A DNA stretch of 64,000 nt from Nostoc sp. CENA543 (GCF_002896875.1 NZ_CP023278.1:6144501-6208500), one strand, 5' to 3'. Positions 44,329 through 53,530 are shown, numbered from the stretch's first letter. The notes: generated by a model from the letters alone, not told the origin. Made by a program: numbers and translations.

Positions 44329-44765
44329 CCTGCTCTTTGACCTAAATATTGTCCGTCTAGTCCTTGCTTAACCCACTTTAAGCATTCATACTCTGATTTG
44401 AACAATTTGGGAGCAGCAATATTATTTAACAATTCTGGTGGGTAATGATCGTAGAAGTACCTACCATTTTCATGGAAGAGGATAATTAAATTGCGACGAT
44501 AGACATAGCGAGATTGGAAAATGTCACGTTCACTCACAAAATCTGCATTTTTATCTAGATGTTCCTTGGCAATTTCTACGATATTACCAGTGCTATTACC
44601 GTAAATCTGTGCAGGATTCTCTGCTTTATGTAAGTGACTTTTACGCCCAATTTCTGACAACAGTTTATACGAATAAATTTCATACTTATCTGCTTTGCCA
44701 AAAACAAATGGAATGATGAGATATCCCTTATATGAAACAGAATTTTCATAGATAAGACGACTCAT
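44325..44765 (-). CDS. Hypothetical protein
   Basis: 146 residues from the ATG at 44765, chosen because AGGAGGTG lies four bases upstream; a longer frame to 44825 has no such site. I recognise no family. It is soluble, with a basic/aromatic middle (YVYRRNLIILFHENGRYFYD) and an RYFYDHYPPELLNN segment; no membrane part. It ends at a shared bidirectional terminator with coaE. The very strong ribosome-binding site suggests high expression. Confidence 0.75.
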   Translation of the reverse strand: MSRLIYENSVSYKGYLIIPFVFGKADKYEIYSYKLLSEIGRKSHLHKAENPAQIYGNSTGNIVEIAKEHLDKNADFVSERDIFQSRYVYRRNLIILFHENGRYFYDHYPPELLNNIAAPKLFKSEYECLKWVKQGLDGQYLGQRAG

Positions 44766-45183
44766 CTGCACCTCCTGTGATGTAGAAGCTTGAAAAGTGA
44801 TCAGCCACAGCAATATTGAACCCATGAATATGAGTTCAACCGCAGTGTTTCATGCTAACTTTTTGGTGATTTTGACAAGAGGGGTGTTACCCCCTATTAG
44901 AAAATAAGCTCAATAAGTGTTGATCAAAAACGCTTGTGATCACTATTATTACTCTTTTTTGCTTATCCTTAATGAAATATATTCCCAAAGTCATAAAATC
45001 ATGATTTTATAAAGCTTAATATATAGAAAGTGTCTAATGGGATATAATCTCAGACCAAAAAATTTCTGTTTAAGCCACTGCTAAAAATTTATGTATTTGT
45101 TCAAGAAATCAAGGTAGAAATTATTGAAATTATCGGTATCAGTAGTAATTAAAAACTTAAATAAATATACTGATTTTATCGAA
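44766..45183. other. AT-rich intergenic region
   Basis: No gene recognised. A short palindrome AGGGGTGTTACCCCCT lies near 44880-44895. The rest is AT-rich; the promoter of the 44325-44765 gene should lie near its right of start, around 44800-44900. Confidence 0.45.
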
Positions 45184-45819
45184 TTATTTAGCTGCGTCAA
45201 AAATCTGCTGTGCAGTTAAATTTAATTGAGGAAAGGTAGGTGATTTAATCACTGCGTTACCTTGGAACGGAGTCATTTGATATTCACCATCGACTAAATT
45301 ACAGACAAAAATAGTTGGTTGTTTAGGATTACCGATAAATTTCCTAGCCCCCAAAGCAGCATAATCAGCAATCCAATATTCAGGAATACCCATTTCTTCT
45401 CTTCGAGACGCTACGCGAACATAATCAGCAAATTTGTTGTAATAATCATCTCGCCAGTTAGTCGATACAACCTCAACCACCAATGGTACAGATGCAGCTT
45501 GACTGACTGTTGATTGCTTCTGAAAAAGTGGTTCGTTGCTGAGGTTATCTAGATTTAACAACAATACATCAGGTGAATAAGCAGATTCAGCACTAGGAGT
45601 TTTAACTAATGTAGTTTTAGGTATGGTGTAAGGAAGATCCAGGCGATCAAATTCGACAGTTAACTTACGGGCTATAAATCCCACAACCTTTTCATGTTCT
45701 CCGTTTGGAGGTGGCATTTCAAATATTACTCCGTTACGTAATTCATAGCGTTTACCATCGTTGGGATACCATTCGATAAATTCATCAAATGTCAGTAATT
45801 TTGGCAAAGATTGGGTCAT
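45184..45819 (-). CDS. Uma2-family (DUF820) putative endonuclease
   Basis: 211 residues. N-terminal FDEFIEWYPNDGKRYELRNGV, SPDVLLLNL with Asp84, VPLVVEVVST with Glu116, and GIPEYWIADY: the PD-(D/E)XK-like core of the Uma2 family, which is greatly expanded in cyanobacteria and of uncertain function. Residues 134-141 (VRVASRRE) are an insertion encoded by a dispersed palindromic repeat read in frame; without it the usual DY-EEMGIPEYW spacing is restored. ATG start at 45819. Confidence 0.88.
   Translation of the reverse strand: MTQSLPKLLTFDEFIEWYPNDGKRYELRNGVIFEMPPPNGEHEKVVGFIARKLTVEFDRLDLPYTIPKTTLVKTPSAESAYSPDVLLLNLDNLSNEPLFQKQSTVSQAASVPLVVEVVSTNWRDDYYNKFADYVRVASRREEMGIPEYWIADYAALGARKFIGNPKQPTIFVCNLVDGEYQMTPFQGNAVIKSPTFPQLNLTAQQIFDAAK
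45397..45420. repeat. Dispersed repeat read in frame inside the Uma2 gene
   Basis: CTCTTCGAGACGCTACGCGAAC (in two parts around CGAGACG) resembles the CTACGC/GAGACG palindromic repeats of Nostoc spacers, with relatives near 26862 and 34010 in this window. It is in frame and adds about eight residues. Confidence 0.6.
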
Positions 45820-45883
45820 AATCTCACCTTTGTCTCAAAAAATAACTTTACCTTTTGTCATCCATCCTGATTTACACCAATTA

Positions 45884-46738
45884 TCACCATAAACTCAATT
45901 GATTGGGTGGCGAGTCTAGTAGATTCCAAGGTAGGGGAGGAACTGGGACAGAGTTTTGTTCTAATAACTGTTGAAAGTGACGGGCTGTGTTAGGCGATCG
46001 CTCTTCTAGGGGACAATGAACGAAGAAGTAAATTTTCACTCCCGATTGCAACCATTGCTGAATCTGTTTTACCCATTCTTCCATAAATGGCTGATTGACT
46101 GACAATGTGGGATGGGAAATAAATCGGATCAGACTAAAAGGTGCAGTGACGCTAAATTGTACAGGAAGTTTGGGTTTGCGTCGTTCTGATTCTAGTTGGG
46201 GGTCATCATCTCCAGTGTAGATGGGGCGGGAATCTAAAATCACCCTACCCACACCTAAAGTTTCTAACATTGCAGTTAGCTGACTGCTGTGAGGTTCTTG
46301 AAACCAGTCGGGATGTCTCACCTCTAATGCTAGCGGTGATTCCTGGCGTGGCCAAGCTTCTAAAAATTTAGCTAAATCGTTGATTAATGTAGGGGGATAA
46401 CTGGGCGGTAATTGAGCGAAAATAGGGCCAAGATGCTGACCTAAAGGGCGCATTCCGGCTAAAAACTCTAAAGCAGCCGGAATATAAGGTTCTAGCAATC
46501 CTTTGTGCGTAATCTCCCGTGGTAGCTTCAAACAAAACTCAAAGCCTGGGGGAGTTTGTGTCGCCCATCTGCTAACAGTTTCCGCATTGGGTATGGCGTA
46601 GAAAGTTGTGTTACCTTCTACTGTGGTAAAGCGACGACTGTAAAGACTGAGAAAATCCGCAGCACGAGTTTTTGGGGGAAAAAGTTCACCTACCCAACCT
46701 TTATATGACCAAACAGCACAACCAATTAAGAAATTCAC
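45884..46738 (-). CDS. DUF72 (YecE-like) protein
   Basis: 284 residues with the DUF72 TIM-barrel pattern: IGCAVWSYKGWVGELFPPKT at the N-terminus, FTTVEGNTTFYAIP, FEFCLKLPREITHKG, ALEVRHPDWF and YFFVHCPLEERSP. The biochemical role of DUF72 proteins is unknown. ATG start at 46738; it lies 45 bp downstream of the phosphoribosyltransferase in the same orientation, so co-transcription is likely. Confidence 0.9.
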   Translation of the reverse strand: MNFLIGCAVWSYKGWVGELFPPKTRAADFLSLYSRRFTTVEGNTTFYAIPNAETVSRWATQTPPGFEFCLKLPREITHKGLLEPYIPAALEFLAGMRPLGQHLGPIFAQLPPSYPPTLINDLAKFLEAWPRQESPLALEVRHPDWFQEPHSSQLTAMLETLGVGRVILDSRPIYTGDDDPQLESERRKPKLPVQFSVTAPFSLIRFISHPTLSVNQPFMEEWVKQIQQWLQSGVKIYFFVHCPLEERSPNTARHFQQLLEQNSVPVPPLPWNLLDSPPNQLSLW

Positions 46739-46782
46739 AAGCTAGGAAAAAATAACTTCTGAAATATGTTCAGTGTTTCCCC

Positions 46783-47451
46783 CTAATTGTAAATAACATT
46801 GTGGTGGTGTTGCATAGATTTTGTTAGTAGTGAGCGTACTTCTGTGTCAGTGGTTTGAGCAAAATCTTCATACCAAATACCGATCGCATATAAATTCTCT
46901 ACCATCAGCACACAGACAACTTGATCTACTTCTCGTGCTAATTCTTCACAGGTGGAGATTCCAGCGACAGGAACAGCCACAATTAACTCCCGTGGTTGTT
47001 GCTGTTTAATAGTAGCGATCGCAGCTTTGATAGTTGCACCGGTCGCAATGCCATCATCCACTAAAATAATAGTTTTATTTTGGATCTTTGGTAACGGGCG
47101 ATCGCCTTGATACAGTTGATAGCGGCGATTGAGTTCTAGTTGTTCTGTCGCTGCAACACTATCAATAGTTGCTGGGGAAATACTCAACAAATCCACCACA
47201 TTTTGGTTAATCACCCGCACTTTCCCCATAGAAATTGCACCCATCGCCAATTCCCTATGTTCCGGTACACCAAGTTTCCTGACTAAACAAATACCCAAAG
47301 GCGCGTTCAATTGTTTAGCTACTTCATACCCTACAGGTACACCACCACGAGGTAATGCTAGGACGAGAACATCATCATGGTGAGAGTATGCTGTTAATTT
47401 AGCAGCCAATAGTTTTCCCGCTTCAGTGCGATCGCGAAATTTCTGACGCAT
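46783..47451 (-). CDS. Type I phosphoribosyltransferase-like protein
   Basis: 222 residues. The PRPP-binding motif is IILVDDGIATGATIKAA, and PRGGVPVGYEVA lies near the N-terminus, where related proteins have the same loop. It is similar to the phosphoribosyltransferase-like proteins that often stand next to, or fuse with, dienelactone-hydrolase-like domains; here there is no fusion. The substrate is unknown. ATG start at 47451, upstream of the DUF72 gene. Confidence 0.9.
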   Translation of the reverse strand: MRQKFRDRTEAGKLLAAKLTAYSHHDDVLVLALPRGGVPVGYEVAKQLNAPLGICLVRKLGVPEHRELAMGAISMGKVRVINQNVVDLLSISPATIDSVAATEQLELNRRYQLYQGDRPLPKIQNKTIILVDDGIATGATIKAAIATIKQQQPRELIVAVPVAGISTCEELAREVDQVVCVLMVENLYAIGIWYEDFAQTTDTEVRSLLTKSMQHHHNVIYN

Positions 47452-47819
47452 ATTGTTATACCTTGTTGATGAAAAAGGTAGAAGTCAGAAGCATTTTAAG
47501 TTTTGGATTTTAGCTTGAAAAATTTTCCATCAAAAATATTTCTTATATTGGTTTTTTGAGAGATGATACTAACACCAACTAAAAAATAACTCCTGAGTTC
47601 TGTTTTATTGTTCAACTCTTACACAGCATTGGCTATTAATGGCTGATCTGAGACAAATTTTAACTGCTATGGCAGTCCTATATAATTTGTGATAATTCAC
47701 GGTGTCGATACCCCCGACTTTTCAAAAAAGTCGGGGATCTTGTTTCTCACGAATGATTTATGAATGCTATGGCAGATTAAATACAACCCTTCTCTTCTGT
47801 TCACTGTTCCCTCTCATCA
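47452..47819. other. Intergenic region with a palindromic hairpin
   Basis: No gene. An 11-bp perfect hairpin CCCCGACTTTT / AAAAGTCGGGG lies at 47712-47736, 3-base loop. It may end transcription of the pentapeptide-repeat gene (minus strand). Similar, less perfect copies lie at 51296-51319 and, in style, at 58867-58897. Confidence 0.6.
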
Positions 47820-50003
47820 CTACTTCAGATAAATCAACAAATTCAAGCCAGGAATTGTACGGGAGAGTGTCCATAAAACCAAGGTGATATACAATACGCC
47901 CAAACTCCACTGATACCAAGCTAAAGTGGAAATAATTCCTGGTAGGTGTTGGTCTCTGAGGCGAATATCGTTAAATCCTAACCTGACTAAATTATTCAAA
48001 CTAAAGTCATAATAGTTTAGCCAATTCCAACGCCTATCCCATAATAAAGACATATATCTTTCCCGAAAGACTTGATTTCTAGGAATCACTGGTAAACGAC
48101 CAATTAATAGACGCAACTGGCGAAATGTCCCGTCTTCCGTTAAATAAGAAACATTCATTAAATCGTGATAGCGGCCTTGTTGATAAAGGCGAATCAGTAA
48201 AATCATTGGGATAGGGATGATAATAATTCCTAGACATCCCAGAGTTAGCCAAGGTTGGTCTGTGTTGCGGAAGATGGCTAATAAACTAAAGAACGTAATG
48301 CAACTAAAACTAATGAAAATAGCGACGGTTTCGTAATAGGTGGGAATAATCGGGACGGGATGTAAACGACGATAGCGATCAACTAGCCAAAATAGTACAC
48401 CAAAATACGCGATCGCCATTCCTCCCACACCAAAAACTAACCAAAAATTTGTCCCATAGCCGCTTAAAAGTAACAATACAGTCAAAGACAAACAACCCCA
48501 AGCCGAGAGTAACCAATTACCCACAGCTAAAGATTCAGCCACAACTAGGCGATCGCTTAGTTGATTATAGGTGGCTAAATCGATTTCTGCTAAGGTTAAT
48601 AGTTCGTTACGATTGCGGAATGGTTGAGTAATTCGACGTTGGGCGATCGCTTCTGCTTGTGTTTGGGAAAAACCCAATTTCATCAAACTACTTACAGGCG
48701 CATTATTAATATTAATTCCCCATAATTCATGGGTTAACTCTTGTAATTTTAATCTTTGTCTAGTGTACTCTATTTGATTAGCATCAATCACTTGTTGTTG
48801 CTGACGAAAATTCTGCACTAAATTTCGCAAAACACTTTGATTCCCCTGTAATGTCGGGACACTAAATATTTTACCAATTCGTCCAGGATTACCTAAAATT
48901 TTGGCTTGATTCGAGTTAAACGTCAGTCCCGCCACATTTAACAATGCCGAATTAGCAAATATAGCATCACTAAAATCAGCTTGATTGAGGATACTAGCAC
49001 TTCGTAAATCTACAGGCTGATTAAAAAACACCTCGCGAAAAATCACAGCTTGATCAAAAGCAGCTTCTTTAAGAGATAAAGACTGATTAAAATTAGCCTT
49101 AGCAAACTGCACTTGATTACTAAACTTCACACCAGCAAAGTTTGCATTACCTTGCCATTCGATATGATTAAATTTAGCTAATTGCTTAAAAATAGCTTGA
49201 TTGAAGTTAGCAGTTTTTACAAATAAGCTACCATAAAAGCTAGTAACATCTTGGAATTGTGCTTGTTTAAAATTCGCCCTATCGAAAAAAACACTACCGC
49301 GAAAATTACTAGCCTGGCGAAAACTAGCATTATCAAAACTCGCAGGACGGCTGAATCTGGCTTCACTCCAGTTTATCGGCTGGAGAAAGACAGCATTTTT
49401 TGCATTTAAAGATTGCAGAAAAAACGTATTATTAAATCTCACCTCGCCATTAAACCGAGTTTGTTCTAGTATTAAATTACCGCGAAAAACTGTCACCTCA
49501 CTAGATGCCGTTGACTCAGTATCGAGTAATGAGCGACAATCTTTAGAATTAATTAAAGTTACCGTTAAAGATTGCAAACAAGCTAAACGCAATTGTTCAA
49601 GTTGTGCTTTTTCTGTAGCATTGAAAATCGGCGCGATCGCCTGAGCGTACAAAGGCGTTCTTAAACCTAAATCACTGCCTATAAAATCACCTTGAATCAA
49701 AGAATAACTTAAATCTAACCCTAATGGTTTAGCCCCATTTTTTTGCAATTCTTTTCGCAATGATTGATAAAAAGCATCCCGAAAACTAGCATTTTCTGGA
49801 CGCAAATCAATTACCATCCCCCGCAAATCTACAGTTAAATTACCCTCTTTGAGAGTAGGATTATGTAATCGTTCTTGCAACAATTCTAAAGTTAGACTTG
49901 TGCGTTCAGGTTGTATAGTTGCTGCCTCTACTGGTAAAGGAGTAAATAATAATAAGAAAGCATAAAAAATAATTAGTAAAGTATTCCATATAGGCTTGAA
50001 CAT
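47820..50003 (-). CDS. Pentapeptide-repeat membrane protein with helix-hairpin-helix segment
   Basis: 727 residues. Signal-type N-terminus (IWNTLLIIFYAFLLLFTPLP, then VEAA); pentapeptide (A/F-N/x-F/L-x-x) repeats about 165-360 (RFNGEVRFNNTFFLQ, SFRQASNFRGSVFF, NFNQAIFKQLAKF), forming a right-handed beta-helix; a ComEA-like helix-hairpin-helix piece near 440-475 (FSQTQAEAIAQRRITQPFRN); then four to five membrane segments (about 500-620 and 695-720). The beta-helix should be on the outer side if the signal is cleaved. Function unknown. ATG start at 50003. Confidence 0.85.
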   Translation of the reverse strand: MFKPIWNTLLIIFYAFLLLFTPLPVEAATIQPERTSLTLELLQERLHNPTLKEGNLTVDLRGMVIDLRPENASFRDAFYQSLRKELQKNGAKPLGLDLSYSLIQGDFIGSDLGLRTPLYAQAIAPIFNATEKAQLEQLRLACLQSLTVTLINSKDCRSLLDTESTASSEVTVFRGNLILEQTRFNGEVRFNNTFFLQSLNAKNAVFLQPINWSEARFSRPASFDNASFRQASNFRGSVFFDRANFKQAQFQDVTSFYGSLFVKTANFNQAIFKQLAKFNHIEWQGNANFAGVKFSNQVQFAKANFNQSLSLKEAAFDQAVIFREVFFNQPVDLRSASILNQADFSDAIFANSALLNVAGLTFNSNQAKILGNPGRIGKIFSVPTLQGNQSVLRNLVQNFRQQQQVIDANQIEYTRQRLKLQELTHELWGININNAPVSSLMKLGFSQTQAEAIAQRRITQPFRNRNELLTLAEIDLATYNQLSDRLVVAESLAVGNWLLSAWGCLSLTVLLLLSGYGTNFWLVFGVGGMAIAYFGVLFWLVDRYRRLHPVPIIPTYYETVAIFISFSCITFFSLLAIFRNTDQPWLTLGCLGIIIIPIPMILLIRLYQQGRYHDLMNVSYLTEDGTFRQLRLLIGRLPVIPRNQVFRERYMSLLWDRRWNWLNYYDFSLNNLVRLGFNDIRLRDQHLPGIISTLAWYQWSLGVLYITLVLWTLSRTIPGLNLLIYLK

Positions 50004-50019
50004 GGAGCAATTCTATATA

Positions 50020-50222
50020 GTTGTGAGTGCTGAGTAATGAGTAATGAGTAATGAGTAATGAGTAATGAGTGCTGAGTTAGGAAATCAATTCCACCTTCCA
50101 ATCCCCAATCCCCAGCCTTTCAATTTTGGATTTGGGATTGGCGATTTTGGATTGGATTCAATCTAAAATCCAAAATCTAAAATCTAAAATTCCTAGTCCC
50201 CAGTCCCCAATCCCCAGTCCCC
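50020..50222. repeat. GAGTAAT heptamers and other low-complexity repeats
   Basis: About five TAATGAG heptamers (50030-50078), GATTTTGGATTGG / ATCTAAAATCC strings (50125-50190) and CCCCAGT strings (50195-50222) fill the whole spacer before the dehydrogenase gene. Confidence 0.85.
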
Positions 50223-51227
50223 TCACTCATTACCAATCAACAGCACGATTTTACCCGTAATTCCACCATTCTCGATTAACTGATGGGCTTGATGTGCAGC
50301 TTCTAAAGGTAACTTATGACTGACGTGAATTTTCAATTTCCCTTGATCAATCCAGTCGGCGCACTCTGCTAAAATTTCCGCCTGGTGCTGTTGTGCTTCT
50401 ACTAAGCCTTGTAACATCGGTGTCAGCATTAATTCAAAACTGACGCGGAGGTTGCGATTTCTGGCAATTCTCCACACAGTATCAGCCTTGGGTTCAAGAA
50501 TTGTGACTAGATCACCATAAACGCGCACAGCCGGAAAACTTTGGGAAAATACTTCACCCCCTACCGTATCAAAAGCTAAGTCTACACCCTCGCCATTTGT
50601 CCAATCTAAAGTAGCTTGAGCCACATCTGTTTGACGATAAAAAATCACATGATCAGCACCAAGTTGTCTGACAAAGCGCGCCTTTTCTTCGGAACTAACG
50701 GTAGTGGCGACAGTCGCGCCTTTGAGTTTCGCCAGTTGAATCGCCACATGGCCAACCCCACCAGCACCCGCATGAATTAAAACTTTCTCCCCTGGTTCTA
50801 GTCGTCCCCGCTCATACAATGCTTCCCAAGCAGTAATTAAAACCAGAGGCGCGGCGGCGGCTTCTGCAAAGCTTAAAGACTTCGGCTTATGGGCGGCGAA
50901 GCGTTCATCTATAGTAGTGTACTCAGCATAATTACCCTGATGTCCGCCCAAGCCACCGTTACAAAAATAGACTGCATCACCAGGACGAAACCGTTTTACG
51001 TCCTTACCTACAGCTTCTACCATACCTGCACCATCACACCCTAAAATGGCGGGCATTTGCTCAGGGTAAAATGTGCCTCGTTGACGTACCTTAGTATCAA
51101 TGGGGTTAATTCCAGCTGCTACGAGGCGGACTAACAAGTCTGTCTTACCTAATGTTGTGGGTTTTGGTACTTCTTGTAATTGCAAAACCTCTGGACTACC
51201 TGCGGCTGTCATCAAGATTGCTTTCAC
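50223..51227 (-). CDS. Zinc-independent alcohol dehydrogenase / quinone oxidoreductase (MDR superfamily)
   Basis: 334 residues. GroES-like N-terminal half (GINPIDTKVRQRGTFYPEQM, ILGCDGAGMVEAVG) and Rossmann half with the NADPH motif HAGAGGVGHVAIQLAK. Zinc-ligand residues are lacking (VYFCNGGLGGHQGNYAEY), so it belongs to the quinone oxidoreductase type. ATG start at 51227 with GGAGGAAAC just upstream. Divergent from nadC, with Yfr1 in between. Confidence 0.9.
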   Translation of the reverse strand: MKAILMTAAGSPEVLQLQEVPKPTTLGKTDLLVRLVAAGINPIDTKVRQRGTFYPEQMPAILGCDGAGMVEAVGKDVKRFRPGDAVYFCNGGLGGHQGNYAEYTTIDERFAAHKPKSLSFAEAAAAPLVLITAWEALYERGRLEPGEKVLIHAGAGGVGHVAIQLAKLKGATVATTVSSEEKARFVRQLGADHVIFYRQTDVAQATLDWTNGEGVDLAFDTVGGEVFSQSFPAVRVYGDLVTILEPKADTVWRIARNRNLRVSFELMLTPMLQGLVEAQQHQAEILAECADWIDQGKLKIHVSHKLPLEAAHQAHQLIENGGITGKIVLLIGNE

Positions 51228-51295
51228 GATGTTTCCTCCGATTTGAAGCTAATACTCCACCCGATTGATTTTGTCAGGTTGCTGTTGTTGAGATA

Positions 51296-51319
51296 CCCGA
51301 CTTTTTGAAAAAGTTGAGG
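51296..51319. repeat. Imperfect copy of the CCCCGACTTTT palindrome
   Basis: CCCGACTTTTTGAAAAAGTTGAGG is an imperfect form (in parts CCCGACTTTTT and AAAAAGTTGAGG) of the hairpin at 47712-47736; both are preceded by GATA and followed by ATCT. Confidence 0.55.
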
Positions 51320-51351
51320 ATCTATGACCAGCAGACTACTATTCAATCATC

Positions 51352-51425
51352 AAAAAAAAACCGCGAAACTATAACTACACATAGTTTCACGGTTTTTAGT
51401 GTGGTGTGAGGAGCTTAACTAAATA
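51352..51425 (-). ncRNA. yfr1: Yfr1 small regulatory RNA
   Basis: The minus strand reads CTCCTCACACCAC (complement of 51401-51413), the ultraconserved unpaired motif of Yfr1. It is directly followed by a terminator: 16-bp stem 51381-51396 / 51357-51372 with one mismatch, 8-base loop, then nine U (A-run at 51352-51360). Size, motif and terminator order fit Yfr1 of filamentous cyanobacteria. The 5' end is estimated from a TATCAT -10-like box near 51429-51434. Yfr1 base-pairs with outer-membrane porin mRNAs through the CCUC motif in other cyanobacteria. It lies between the divergent dehydrogenase and nadC genes. Confidence 0.88.
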
Positions 51426-51632
51426 TCATGATAGAGTACCTACCCAAGTACGGCGTACTCGTAACAGTTTTGGTAACAGAATTTTTTTGGTCAAGATATG
51501 ATGAATTTCTTGTAAGGTAAATTTTACTACCGAGCAGTTACAACCCCGATATATTCAAGAATCTGGGTATCTACAAAGAGAAAACTTGACCTTTTACCTT
51601 TTGCCTTTTACCTTTTTCCTTAATTCGCTCCT

Positions 51633-52499
51633 ATGAGTAATTTAAATGCTGTGCTACCTCCATTGATTGTGTTAGATCAGCTATTGCAAAGCTGGTTGCT
51701 AGAAGATATCGGGAGAGGCGATCGCACTACAAATAGTCTACTAACCACAGATGTCACCCCAGGTAAAGCAAAATGGATAGCGAAAGCACCAGGAGTCATC
51801 GCCGGTTTACCGATAGCCGCTAGAGTATTTCAGCTATTGGATAGCAAAGTGAACTTTGTCATGACAGTTGATGAAGGAACATTTTGTGAACCAGGACAGT
51901 TAATCGCAGAAATTCACGGTTCATTAGATGCTTTACTCATGGGGGAAAGAGTCGCATTAAACTTGGGAATGCGTCTAAGCGGAATCGCCACCCTCACCCA
52001 TCAATATGTTGACAAAATAGCTGATTTACCTGCTCAATTGGTAGATACGCGCAAAACCACCCCAGGACTCAGACTTTTGGAAAAATACGCCACATCTGTA
52101 GGCGGCGCAATTAATCATCGTATGGGGTTAGACGATGCAGTCATGATTAAAGATAACCATATTGCGGCGGCTGGGGGAATTGCAGAAGCCATTACGAAAA
52201 TTCGCGCCAAAATTCCCTATCCCTTGACTATAGAAGTAGAAACTGAAAATTTAGACCAAGTGAAAACCGCTTTGGAGCATCAAGCCGACATCATCATGTT
52301 AGATAATATGCCCTTAGACATGATGCACACAGCCGTAACATTGATTCGCCAACACGATAAACGAGTCAAAATCGAAGCTTCTGGAAACGTAACTTTAGAA
52401 ACTATTCGCGCTGTAGCTAAAACAGGTGTTGACTATATTTCTAGCAGCGCACCAATCACGCAATCGAAATGGTTAGACTTGAGTATGAAAATGTCTTAA
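51633..52499 (+). CDS. nadC: Nicotinate-nucleotide diphosphorylase (quinolinate phosphoribosyltransferase)
   Basis: 288 residues, full length. Motifs: LLEDIGRGDRTTN, ERVALNLGMRLSGIATLT, DTRKTTPGLRLLEKYA, GAINHRMGLDDAVMIKDNH, IEVETENLDQ, MLDNMP, IEASGNVTLETIRAVAKTGVDYIS. It converts quinolinate and PRPP to nicotinate mononucleotide in NAD synthesis. ATG start at 51633; the CTTTTACC heptamer-like words upstream carry no clear Shine-Dalgarno. nadA and nadB are not nearby. Confidence 0.97.
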   Translation: MSNLNAVLPPLIVLDQLLQSWLLEDIGRGDRTTNSLLTTDVTPGKAKWIAKAPGVIAGLPIAARVFQLLDSKVNFVMTVDEGTFCEPGQLIAEIHGSLDALLMGERVALNLGMRLSGIATLTHQYVDKIADLPAQLVDTRKTTPGLRLLEKYATSVGGAINHRMGLDDAVMIKDNHIAAAGGIAEAITKIRAKIPYPLTIEVETENLDQVKTALEHQADIIMLDNMPLDMMHTAVTLIRQHDKRVKIEASGNVTLETIRAVAKTGVDYISSSAPITQSKWLDLSMKMS

Positions 52500-52627
52500 A
52501 CACAAATGAATGAACCACACCCCAAAAAAGCCACAGAGTAGGCGATCGCAATTTACCCATAGATGAGTTTTATGAGGTTTGCACCATTAAGACTAAGCCG
52601 ACTCGGCAGATATTTTCATCTGTAAAG

Positions 52628-52667
52628 GAGGAAACATAGGCAAAGAGAGACTGTTTCCTCATGAGTT
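52628..52667. terminator. Hairpin between convergent nadC and glycosyltransferase-like gene
   Basis: Perfect 9-bp stem GAGGAAACA (52628-52636) / TGTTTCCTC (52652-52660), 15-base loop, followed by ATGAGTTTTT. Placed correctly to end nadC, but the T-run is a few bases away. Confidence 0.45.
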
Positions 52668-52687
52668 TTTCCTGATGAAAGAATCAC

Positions 52688-53530
52688 CTATTTTACTTTT
52701 GCTTTCGTATTCTGTGTGCGTACATATCTTCTTAAAGCATCGAGTTTATTTTTGATAGGCTCAAATCTGTATATGGGCAATAACCAACGTCCCACTAAAC
52801 TCATACCTACATACATTGGTGAACGAGTTGAGAGATAAGCTCGGTGTTCGAGCGAACAAGGTTTTGGGCTATAAGTTTGCGTACCCAATGGAGCATATTC
52901 TGGATCATGCCAATAATTAGTTTTGCGAATCGGATCAAGTTTATGATTCCGTACTCCTGCTACTTGATGCAAATGTCGGGGAAAGATGCTAAGACATGGA
53001 TTTAAGACTTTAAAGCCTGCCTCAATTGCTCGTTGCGCTAGGAATAAATCGCAACCTTGAATACCGAGTTGGTAATTATTTTTAAACGGAGCTAGTGGTG
53101 TTCTAAAAATCCAACAGTCATGCGCGCCAGCCGCAGCAATATGGAAAAGTTTCCAACCACCATCTTTGGTTGGTTCATATCGAGATATAGTCCAAAATTC
53201 TTCTTTAGTAATATCTTCAGCACGTTCTAAAGCACTGTTTTCATCAAAGTAAATATCACCATTAACAATAATGCTTACTTTATCGTTTCCCCAATTATTT
53301 GCCACTTCGATCAATTCAGCATAAGTAGAACGATGATGCACAGGAATGATTTCTAATTTGTCGTGGGAAAATCCATCCAAGTAACCATAATCTGAATCTT
53401 CTTTTAGTTCTAAAAAAACTTTCACCGCCTCAATGTAAGGATGTGCAAGGTTTCTCTCCAGACAAGTTAAAAATTCTTGAGCGCGCTCAGGTTTACATTG
53501 TGTATAGAGTGTGGTTAGTAAAATTGCCAT
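52688..53530 (-). CDS. Glycosyltransferase-like protein (uncertain)
   Basis: 280 residues from the ATG at 53530 (MAILLTTLYTQCKPERAQEF); a longer frame to 53617 adds 29 hydrophobic residues that do not look conserved. The IIVNGDIYFDEN segment resembles the Asp-containing sugar-nucleotide site of GT-A glycosyltransferases, and the N-terminal beta-alpha pattern fits. Other motifs are weak. A Lys-rich end (TQNTKAKVK) follows a YRFEPIKNKLDALRRY helix. It could be a capsule- or glycan-related enzyme. It stands alone, convergent with nadC. Confidence 0.6.
   Translation of the reverse strand: MAILLTTLYTQCKPERAQEFLTCLERNLAHPYIEAVKVFLELKEDSDYGYLDGFSHDKLEIIPVHHRSTYAELIEVANNWGNDKVSIIVNGDIYFDENSALERAEDITKEEFWTISRYEPTKDGGWKLFHIAAAGAHDCWIFRTPLAPFKNNYQLGIQGCDLFLAQRAIEAGFKVLNPCLSIFPRHLHQVAGVRNHKLDPIRKTNYWHDPEYAPLGTQTYSPKPCSLEHRAYLSTRSPMYVGMSLVGRWLLPIYRFEPIKNKLDALRRYVRTQNTKAKVK

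Noticed and set aside
47702-47887. 61-codon plus-strand ORF
   Set aside because: It covers the palindromic hairpin and the 3' end of the pentapeptide-repeat gene; no start signal.
50030-50080. CRISPR array
   Set aside because: The repeats are 7-bp tandem units without spacers; no array with regular spacers was seen anywhere in the window.
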